Source: Patescibacteria group bacterium
Lineage (GTDB): Bacteria > Patescibacteria > UBA1384 > XYA2-FULL-43-10 > 1-14-0-10-43-13
Direction of reading: 5' to 3'
DNA: 19,958 nucleotides
Assembly (NCBI GenBank): GCA_023484645.1
Contig: JAMCZZ010000035.1
Location: 1 to 19,958, forward strand
Shown: positions 1 to 5,656 of the stretch, piece after piece
Numbering within the stretch: position 1 is the first letter of the stretch
Layout: each line of letters opens with the position of its first letter
Made by a program: the position numbers and the translations under genes
Notes under the pieces: generated by a model
What the model was told of the DNA's origin: nothing
What the model saw: only the letters and a program-made list of their open reading frames with translations
Databases searched by the model: none

Positions 1-89
1 TAGAAGAATATCATAACTTTAGACCGCATCAAGCATTAGGATATTTAACACCAAATGAATATTATGAGAAGATTAAATCAACAAGTTAA
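1..89 (+). CDS. Integrase-core transposase, C-terminal end only (partial)
   Basis: The frame open from the left edge (codons from base 3) encodes 28 residues ending at TAA 87-89. They contain FRPHQALGYLTPNEYY, the C-terminal signature of DDE integrase-core transposases of the IS3/IS481 type. The frame is cut by the window edge, so the catalytic D, D and E and the exact IS family cannot be seen. The function would be cut-and-paste or copy-paste movement of the element. Whether the complete gene is intact lies outside the window. The next gene begins 90 bases further on, so the insertion sequence must end within about 1-178. Confidence 0.85.
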   Translation, partial: EEYHNFRPHQALGYLTPNEYYEKIKSTS

Positions 90-122
90 AAGTGTACTCG
101 ATGTAGTGAACCACCGCATTCG
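1..122 (+). mobile_element. Right end of an insertion sequence (boundary approximate)
   Basis: The transposase remnant is followed by about 30 bases (90-122) that resemble the non-coding tail of an insertion sequence. With no left end in the window I cannot match the terminal inverted repeat or find the target duplication. The right boundary is an estimate. Confidence 0.4.
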
Positions 123-123
123 T

Positions 124-153
124 TTGCAAGCGATTGCAAAAGTCTGTTAAAAT
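124..153 (+). promoter_or_regulatory. Candidate promoter of the 735-residue membrane protein gene
   Basis: The -35-like TTGCAA is at 124-129 and the -10-like TAAAAT at 148-153, with an 18-base spacer and a TG at 145-146 that makes an extended -10. The -35 box lies inside a perfect 7-base inverted repeat with a GCGA loop (123-129 and 134-140), which could be an operator or simply IS-derived. An AGGAG at 163-167 precedes the ATG at 179. Confidence 0.45.
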
Positions 154-178
154 TAAAAAAACAGGAGTTAGGTAAATT

Positions 179-2386
179 ATGGCCAAAAACGACATTTTGA
201 TTCGTTATGCATTTCTGACTACAAGCGAAAGACTACCTGATAGGTTTTTGTTTTCGGGAAAATTATTAGATGAGAAAATCCCCGAGATCTCTCTTTTTTA
301 TTTGTTTGAAATCTGTTCTCCATGGGCAGCTTCAATTAAAGTAAAAAAAAGCATCTGTGATACACTTGAGAAAAATTTTTCTCTCAATAATGATTCAGAA
401 GAACAATTCGAAAATATTTTGCAAAAAATAAATGAATCGCTGAACTCGCTTGCCAAAAAAGGTGAAAGTAGCTGGATCGGTAATTTAAACGGCATAATAG
501 GAATTCTCGCAGGGAATGAGATATATCTAGCTCAAACCGGTAAAATTTCAGGTTATATTTTTCGTAAAGGCAAAATATCCTCTCTAACAGAGAATTTGCC
601 TTTAAAAGAAGAGTTACATCCTCTTAAAACTTTTTCCGATATAACCTCGGGAAGATTAATTCCCGACGACAGAATCGCTTTTGGGAATATGGAATTATAC
701 AACCATCTTTCACTCGATAGAATCCGAAGAACAATGGAAGGTTTATCAGCAAAAGAGGCTTTGCAAGAGCTTTTTAGAAATTTAAAAAGAAGTAGAGTTT
801 CAAATGTAAGTGCCATTTTAATTGAAACAAAGTCAGACGAAGAAGCTGAGAAAAATCCTGAGGCTGATCTGCCGGAAGTACTTTCGCTTACTGAAGCAGA
901 AGAAAATGTAGCTAGTGTCTTAAAAAAACGCTACTCTCCCATTGTTAAGGCTAGCTTTGAAAAATCTCGAGACACCAGCATTAAAACTTTTCATTTCTTA
1001 TTAAAGCACGGAAAAATAGTTTTTCATAAAACTTCAAAAAATATTAAAGAAAAATACGGCCCGCAAGCAAAAAAATTTCTCGGAAAAAGCAGCCAAATCG
1101 CCGGGAACACTTTACATCAAGCGAAAAATTCGATAGAACCTCAATTAAATAAAATTAAAAACGGTGAAAGTTACCAAAAAATTAAAGTGAAAACTTTTAC
1201 CCGAAAAGGAAACTCTACCGGTTTTGTCTCAATTATTCTCAAGGTTTGCACAATTATAGGATCTACAGTCAGATTTTTACTTATTAAAGAAAATCGAAAA
1301 TATCTATACGGCATATTAATTATTCTTCTAGTGTTTATGGGCTATCTAAAAATCCGAGCAAATAATGCCTCAGTCGCAGAAGAGAAAGAAAAACAGCAAA
1401 TTTCTCTTTCCTACGACAAAGCAAAAGAAGTATACGATAAAGCTAAAGAAGATATTGCCCTCGGCAGAACTAGCGATACCAGTAAGCTGAATGATGCTTT
1501 AGCGCTGGCAAAAAAAGCAGAGGAATCAAATACTACAAAAGATAAAGCTGCTGAATTAGCGAAAGAAATTCAGCAATCTCTTGATAAAATGACTAAAACC
1601 AAACGTCTCTATAATCCAGAAGCAAATATTACATTCAACAATTCGACTAAGAAAATTGTATTGGTCGGCTCAGATATCTATGGTTTTGACGGCGAGGGGA
1701 AAGTCTATTCTGCGAACACACAAGACAAAGACGCTCGGCTAATTGCTTCAATTGGAAAAGAAAATAATGATATTTCATCATTATCATTTTCCAGTAACAG
1801 CAATAAAATCTTTATCTATACTAAAGATAATAAGCTAATTTCTTTTGATACAAATTCAAAAACCCAAGGCGAAGCAAAAATTTCCGAAGGTCAATGGGAA
1901 AAAGCTAGTGCAATTGCAAATTTTGCTGCCAACCTTTATCTTTTGGATTCAGTATCAGGACAAATTTGGAAACATACTGATGGAACTGGCGGATTTTCAA
2001 AAGGCATAACCTATATTAATGGTAAAAGCACAAATGTTAAGGATGCAATTGACATGGCAGTTGACGGAAACATATACGTACTTTTAAATGATGGCAAAGT
2101 CTCTAAATTCGGCAGAGGAAACTATGACCAATCATTTTCTCTAAAAGACATACCATCCCCAAATAGCACAATTGAAAATCCAAAAAAGATTTACACCGAT
2201 GAAGACGTCAATTATATATTCGTGCTTGATCAGAAGCTAAATAGAATTTTGCGTTTTGATAAATCCGGAGAATTCGTCGCCCAGTACGCCTTAGATGATA
2301 TGCCGATTGATGATTTTACAGTAAATGGAAAGATTCAAAAACTATGGATGTTGTCCGGAGGCAAAATTTATACTATTGATTTTTAG
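179..2386 (+). CDS. Membrane protein: degenerate PP2C-like domain, TM helix, coiled coil and beta-propeller
   Basis: 735 residues in three parts. Residues about 1-215 have the fold pattern of PP2C/SpoIIE-type phosphatases. The stretch around 101-131 (GNLNGIIGIL, then AQTGKISGYIFRKG) matches the usual 'A.vGDSR.YL.R.G' strand pair, but the metal-binding GD is GK here. The later 'D.lll.TDGl' segment reads DRIAFGNMELYNHLS (164-178) and lacks the DG. Catalysis therefore seems unlikely. Residues 240-345 are basic and helical. About 374-391 is one transmembrane helix, and 398-475 is a Lys/Glu/Ala-rich coiled coil. Residues 480-735 hold repeated strands of NHL/beta-propeller type (for example IYVLLNDGKVSKF and IFVLDQKLNRILRFD). 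Topology is probably cytoplasmic N-terminus and external propeller. Start ATG 179 follows AGGAG at 163-167. The cellular role is unknown; a sensor or scaffold is an inference. Confidence 0.75.
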   Translation: MAKNDILIRYAFLTTSERLPDRFLFSGKLLDEKIPEISLFYLFEICSPWAASIKVKKSICDTLEKNFSLNNDSEEQFENILQKINESLNSLAKKGESSWIGNLNGIIGILAGNEIYLAQTGKISGYIFRKGKISSLTENLPLKEELHPLKTFSDITSGRLIPDDRIAFGNMELYNHLSLDRIRRTMEGLSAKEALQELFRNLKRSRVSNVSAILIETKSDEEAEKNPEADLPEVLSLTEAEENVASVLKKRYSPIVKASFEKSRDTSIKTFHFLLKHGKIVFHKTSKNIKEKYGPQAKKFLGKSSQIAGNTLHQAKNSIEPQLNKIKNGESYQKIKVKTFTRKGNSTGFVSIILKVCTIIGSTVRFLLIKENRKYLYGILIILLVFMGYLKIRANNASVAEEKEKQQISLSYDKAKEVYDKAKEDIALGRTSDTSKLNDALALAKKAEESNTTKDKAAELAKEIQQSLDKMTKTKRLYNPEANITFNNSTKKIVLVGSDIYGFDGEGKVYSANTQDKDARLIASIGKENNDISSLSFSSNSNKIFIYTKDNKLISFDTNSKTQGEAKISEGQWEKASAIANFAANLYLLDSVSGQIWKHTDGTGGFSKGITYINGKSTNVKDAIDMAVDGNIYVLLNDGKVSKFGRGNYDQSFSLKDIPSPNSTIENPKKIYTDEDVNYIFVLDQKLNRILRFDKSGEFVAQYALDDMPIDDFTVNGKIQKLWMLSGGKIYTIDF

Positions 2387-2399
2387 TTAACTGACTTTA

Positions 2400-2429
2400 A
2401 AAAATCGCCGTGATTTCTGGGCGATTTTT
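2400..2429. terminator. Bidirectional rho-independent terminator
   Basis: AAAAATCGCC (2400-2409) and its exact complement GGCGATTTTT (2420-2429) flank a 10-base loop. There is a T run on both strands. It sits between the convergent 735-residue gene and argS and can stop both transcripts. Confidence 0.85.
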
Positions 2430-2460
2430 AATTATTATTGATAATTAATCGTAATTTGTA

Positions 2461-2515
2461 ATCTATTGTCACTCGATAGATCCTTCGACTTCGCTCAGGA
2501 TGACGCCTTGCGTCA
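2461..2515. repeat. REP-like palindromic repeat overlapping the argS stop codon
   Basis: The region holds three nested or adjacent inverted repeats. ATCTAT/ATAGAT is at 2461-2466 and 2476-2481. ATCCT/AGGAT at 2480-2484 and 2497-2501 encloses TTCGACTTCGCTC. TGACGC/GCGTCA at 2501-2506 and 2510-2515 has a 3-base loop. The core CCTTCGACTTCGCTCAGGAT is one I recall as a dispersed repeat in many environmental bacterial genomes; that is memory, not a search. The argS stop (TGA, bases 2515-2513) is in the last hairpin arm. Confidence 0.6.
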
Positions 2516-4180
2516 CATTTTCTCCGGAGCTTCAATGCCGCAAATTTGAAGAGTGTTTGCTAAAACATATTTCGTCGCCAAAACAAGGGATAGGCGAGTA
2601 GAAGTCAATTTTTTATCTTCACTTAGTACTTGGCAATTAGCATAAAAATCGTGAAATAATCCCGCAATTTTATTGGCATAATGGGGGAGTGACTGAATTT
2701 GAAAATTATTGCTCACCTCATTTAAGAGTTCTGGAAACTTTATTAATTCTTTATATAGGGCAATTTCTTTATTATTTTTTAAAAGATTAAAGTCTTGATC
2801 TTCAATTTTTGCCTTACCCTCCCCTGCCTTTGCTAAAATACTTGAAATCCTTGCATGAGCATACTTTATATAAAATACCGGATTCTTTTCAGAAGTATCG
2901 GCAGCTAATTCTAGATTAAAATCAAAAGGAGTATTAGGATTTTGCGACAAAATAAAATATTTAAATGCATCAGGGTCTACCCCGCCTTCAATCACCTGCC
3001 GTAATGTAACAAAATTACCAAGCCTTTTCCCCATACTAAAAGCTTTCCCCTTTCTTTTGAGACGGATATATTGGTAGAATAAAATTTTATAATCCTCTTC
3101 GGTATGTCCTAGAGCTTTCATTGCTGCATTGAATCGAGGCAAATGTCCATGATGATTCGCCCCCCAAATATTTATGAACTTATCATACCCTCTATCAAAC
3201 TTATCAATATGATAAGCAATATCATCGGCGAAATATGTTAAACTTTTTCCATCGCTTTTTATTAAAACCGATTCCTTGTCTTGAAGATCGGAGTTGCCAG
3301 GGTTTCTAAACCATAGAGCACCTTCTTTACTTAAAGTGTACCCGCCGTCTTTGAGTCTTTTTATTGCATGATCAGTCTTACCGCTGTGCTGAAGATCACT
3401 TTCATACTCCCAATTATCAAATTTTATTCCGATTAGTTCGCAATCTTCTCTTATTGTTTTTATCGTGTGATATAAACCTTCTTTAATGAAAAATTCAATC
3501 AGATCTGTTTCATCATTAATTTTTTTCAGCTCTTCTTTTTTTTCTTTTTGTATTAACTCCGACATCTCCTGAACATAAGGAGCGGGATATCCATCAGCCG
3601 GAAATTCGATTCTCTCGTCAGACTTTTTAGCATACCAATAATACAATGAACGACCGAATCGCTCAATCTGAAGACCCATATCATTTACATAAAATTCTCT
3701 TGCAACTTTATATCCCACAAAATCAAGAAGATTAGCAATAACCTCTCCAATCGGACCGCCTCTGGCGTTCCCTACATGTAAAGGTCCTGTTGGATTGGCA
3801 GAGATGTATTCAATTAAAACTTTTGTCTTTTTCTTATTGCCTCGCCCAAAATTCTCTTTTTCCGTTAAAATCTTTTTGTATTCTTCTTTGTAAACTTGGC
3901 TGGAAAGAAAAATATTAATAAAACCAGGACCGGCGATCTCCACTTTTGCAATTTCTTTCTTTTTAGAAAGATAAGTGACAATTTTTTCAGCTATTTCTCT
4001 TGGACCTGCCTGCCGGCAGGCAGGTTTATTTTTATCTCGTTTAGCAATTAACATTGCTAAGTTGGTAGCATAATCCCCCATCTCTGATGTTGGTGGTGTT
4101 TCAATACTAAAATCTAGCGGAACGGCATACCCTGCTTTTTTTGTTGCATCAATAATTATTTTTTTAACTAATTCTTTCAT
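2513..4180 (-). CDS. argS: Arginyl-tRNA synthetase
   Basis: Class I synthetase that charges tRNA-Arg with arginine in the cytoplasm. I chose ATG 4180 (MKELVKKIII), giving 555 residues, near the usual 550-590. In-frame starts at 4195 (ATG) and 4204 (TTG) would add 5 or 8 residues, and none has a good ribosome site. The N-terminal additional domain spans about 1-115. The HIGH-box equivalent HVGN lies in SANPTGPLHVGNARGG near 127-142. The KMSKS-loop equivalent, MGKRLGNFVTL, is near 383-393. The C-terminal alpha-helical anticodon-binding domain ends in the family-typical GIEAPEKM. Oddity: residues 53-59 are an extra PACRQAG peptide encoded by a perfect palindrome (4004-4025), splitting the conserved KNPREIAEKI segment. 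The gene lies 32 bases downstream of tyrS, probably co-transcribed. The stop codon lies in a repeat hairpin. Confidence 0.96.
   Translation of the reverse strand: MKELVKKIIIDATKKAGYAVPLDFSIETPPTSEMGDYATNLAMLIAKRDKNKPACRQAGPREIAEKIVTYLSKKKEIAKVEIAGPGFINIFLSSQVYKEEYKKILTEKENFGRGNKKKTKVLIEYISANPTGPLHVGNARGGPIGEVIANLLDFVGYKVAREFYVNDMGLQIERFGRSLYYWYAKKSDERIEFPADGYPAPYVQEMSELIQKEKKEELKKINDETDLIEFFIKEGLYHTIKTIREDCELIGIKFDNWEYESDLQHSGKTDHAIKRLKDGGYTLSKEGALWFRNPGNSDLQDKESVLIKSDGKSLTYFADDIAYHIDKFDRGYDKFINIWGANHHGHLPRFNAAMKALGHTEEDYKILFYQYIRLKRKGKAFSMGKRLGNFVTLRQVIEGGVDPDAFKYFILSQNPNTPFDFNLELAADTSEKNPVFYIKYAHARISSILAKAGEGKAKIEDQDFNLLKNNKEIALYKELIKFPELLNEVSNNFQIQSLPHYANKIAGLFHDFYANCQVLSEDKKLTSTRLSLVLATKYVLANTLQICGIEAPEKM
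4004..4025. repeat. 22-bp perfect palindrome inserted in frame inside argS
   Basis: ACCTGCCTGCC (4004-4014) is followed directly by its reverse complement (4015-4025). On the argS strand it encodes PACRQAG (codons 4024-4004, 21 bases). Removing those 7 codons restores an ordinary KNK-PREIAEKI alignment. I recall the same peptide and palindrome from other CPR genomes, which suggests a dispersed repeat family; this is from memory. Confidence 0.85.
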
Positions 4181-4212
4181 GATTGTTATCCGCATGATTG
4201 GCAATCTGTTGT

Positions 4213-5394
4213 TTATTTAATCCGATAAAACTTTTTCTTTCCGACTTGCACTATCATGTCCGGATGAGCTGTAACTTCCGATTTTGGATCAGTGATTTTT
4301 GTCCCGTCAATTTTAAGTGCCCCCTGCTCAATTAAACGACGTGCCTCAGAGTTCGAACCGGAAGCACCTAATTCAATTAAAAACAAAGGCAGAGCATATG
4401 TTCCTTTAATTTTTATCTCAGGAATATCAGTTGGCAGTTCTTTTTTTGAAAATACTTTAAAAAATTCTTCCTTAGCTTTTTCAGCGGATTTTTTATCATG
4501 ATAAAGTTCAACAATTTTGGCTGCTAAAATTGCTTTTATATCACGGGGATTCGTTCCTCTGCCAGCTGGCGGATTCATTTGTTTGTCATACTTTTTCATA
4601 TCACCTGCCGAAACGTCTGTGCACAATTCAAAATATTCATTAATGAGTGAATCTGGGATAGACATTACCTTTCCAAACATTGAATTAGCATCTTCAGTAA
4701 TCCCAATGTAATTATTAAGCGATTTACTCATCTTCTCTTTCCCGTCTAACCCAACCAAAAGTTTTACCATAATAATATCTTGAGGTGTTTGCCCCATTTT
4801 CTTCTGCAATTCTCGTCCAGCCAATTCGTTAAACTTTTGATCTGTGCCGCAAAATGCAATATCTGCTTCCAAAACAACAGAATCATAAGCTTGCATTAAG
4901 GGATATAGAAGTTCATGTAAGCCGACATCAATTCCCTTTTTTAACCGATTGCTAAAATCATCTCTCTCAATAATGCCCGCAACTGTAAATTTGCCTGCAA
5001 TTTGCAAGATATCGTTAAAACTCATTTTGGCATACCATTCGGAATTATAACGAACTTCAGTTTTTTTAACATCTAAAATTTTACCAACTTGGTCAAAATA
5101 AGTTTTGGCGTTTTGTTTAATTTCCGCATCTGAAAGTATCGGCCTAGCAGTACTTCGACCAGATGGATCACCAATTTTTGTTGTATAATCCCCTATTAAA
5201 AAAATAATAATATGGCCCTCATCCTGCAACTCCTTTAGCTTCCACATTGCAACAGCGTGGCCCAAATGAATGTCTGGACGAGTTGGATCAACGCCATATT
5301 TAATTCTTAGTTTTTTACCAGAAGCCAACTTCTTTTTAACAGATGATTCTTCTATTGTTTCAACTACACCTTTTTTAAAAAAGTCTTTATTCAT
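4213..5394 (-). CDS. tyrS: Tyrosyl-tRNA synthetase
   Basis: Class I synthetase that charges tRNA-Tyr. 393 residues. The HIGH motif is HLGH at 43-46 after YGVDPTRPDIHLGH, and the ATP-loop motif KMSKS is at 221-225. The tyrosine-pocket segments YPLMQAYDSV (164-173) and CGTDQKFN (182-189) are present. A C-terminal S4 RNA-binding domain covers about 330-393, including SNSEARRLIEQGAL. The layout (KMSKS, about 390 residues) fits the TyrZ-like bacterial subgroup better than the E. coli TyrS type. Oddity: residues 275-282 (PPAGRGTN) look like an insert in the MNPRDIK segment. Start ATG 5394 has no Shine-Dalgarno. TATAAT lies only 3 bases before it, too close for an ordinary leadered promoter. It is first in a two-gene unit with argS and divergent from the PBP gene. 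Confidence 0.96.
   Translation of the reverse strand: MNKDFFKKGVVETIEESSVKKKLASGKKLRIKYGVDPTRPDIHLGHAVAMWKLKELQDEGHIIIFLIGDYTTKIGDPSGRSTARPILSDAEIKQNAKTYFDQVGKILDVKKTEVRYNSEWYAKMSFNDILQIAGKFTVAGIIERDDFSNRLKKGIDVGLHELLYPLMQAYDSVVLEADIAFCGTDQKFNELAGRELQKKMGQTPQDIIMVKLLVGLDGKEKMSKSLNNYIGITEDANSMFGKVMSIPDSLINEYFELCTDVSAGDMKKYDKQMNPPAGRGTNPRDIKAILAAKIVELYHDKKSAEKAKEEFFKVFSKKELPTDIPEIKIKGTYALPLFLIELGASGSNSEARRLIEQGALKIDGTKITDPKSEVTAHPDMIVQVGKKKFYRIK
4552..4575. repeat. Probable small in-frame palindromic insert in tyrS
   Basis: GCCAGCTGGC (4561-4570) is a perfect 10-base palindrome. It extends to an imperfect stem with T.G, C-G and T-A pairs at 4558-4560 and 4571-4573. It encodes the extra residues PPAGRGTN, and the NP dipeptide (DNA AATCC) appears on both sides, as an insertion with a short duplication would leave. 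This is weaker than the argS case because the loop here varies in length among TyrS proteins. Confidence 0.4.
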
Positions 5395-5439
5395 TTTATT
5401 ATACTCAATAAATATTATTTCTAGCAGCCATTTATTTTT

Positions 5440-5537
5440 ACATAAGGAGCATTACCTTATCCATTTTATTAGCGAGGACTGTCCGAGTGAAGCGAGTTCC
5501 ACAGCAATAAAATGGATAAGGTAATAACATAAGAAGC
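5440..5537. repeat. MITE-like element: 20-bp terminal inverted repeats with flanking direct repeats
   Basis: ATTACCTTATCCATTTTATT (5451-5470) has an exact reverse complement at 5506-5525. The 35-base core (5471-5505) contains the palindrome GGACTGTCC and a CGAGTGAAGCGAG stretch. The element is flanked by ACATAAGGAGC (5440-5450) and ACATAAGAAGC (5527-5537), an 11-base direct repeat with one mismatch that resembles a target duplication. It encodes no protein. It sits between divergent tyrS and the PBP gene, upstream of the latter's promoters. A large transcriptional hairpin is another possible role. Confidence 0.75.
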
Positions 5538-5559
5538 TAATGATTCTGCAGTAATACGA

Positions 5560-5588
5560 TTGACATTTGCCCTTTTAAGCCATATAAT
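5560..5588 (+). promoter_or_regulatory. Consensus sigma-70 promoter P1 of the PBP gene
   Basis: TTGACA at 5560-5565 and TATAAT at 5583-5588 are both perfect hexamers with a 17-base spacer. Transcription would start near 5595, giving a leader of about 60 bases. Confidence 0.85.
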
Positions 5589-5603
5589 TTCTTCGTTTCC
5601 TTG

Positions 5604-5632
5604 TTTACATAGTATCAAGCAAGGCTTATAAT
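5604..5632 (+). promoter_or_regulatory. Second candidate promoter P2 of the PBP gene
   Basis: TTTACA at 5604-5609 and TATAAT at 5627-5632 are separated by 17 bases. Its expected start near 5639 would fall at the beginning of the ribosome binding site AAAGGAGG (5639-5646). Transcripts from here would therefore have almost no leader before the Shine-Dalgarno. The inverted repeat CCTTG/CAAGG (5599-5603, 5620-5624) spans the spacer. Confidence 0.55.
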
Positions 5633-5656
5633 GTAAAGAAAGGAGGCGGCAAACAG

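Noticed and set aside
4181..4204. Extension of argS to TTG 4204 (or ATG 4195)
   Set aside because: The added 5-8 residues have no family support and no ribosome site; kept only as an alternative.
5386..5391. Start-proximal bases of tyrS with TATAAT at 5398-5403 (minus strand) as a leaderless promoter
   Set aside because: The -10-like box ends only 3 bases before the ATG, which would place transcription start inside the coding sequence, and no -35 box is seen.
5451..5525. Rho-independent terminator for tyrS or the upstream region
   Set aside because: It is upstream of both divergent genes and lacks a T run; arms, core and flanking duplication fit a mobile repeat better.
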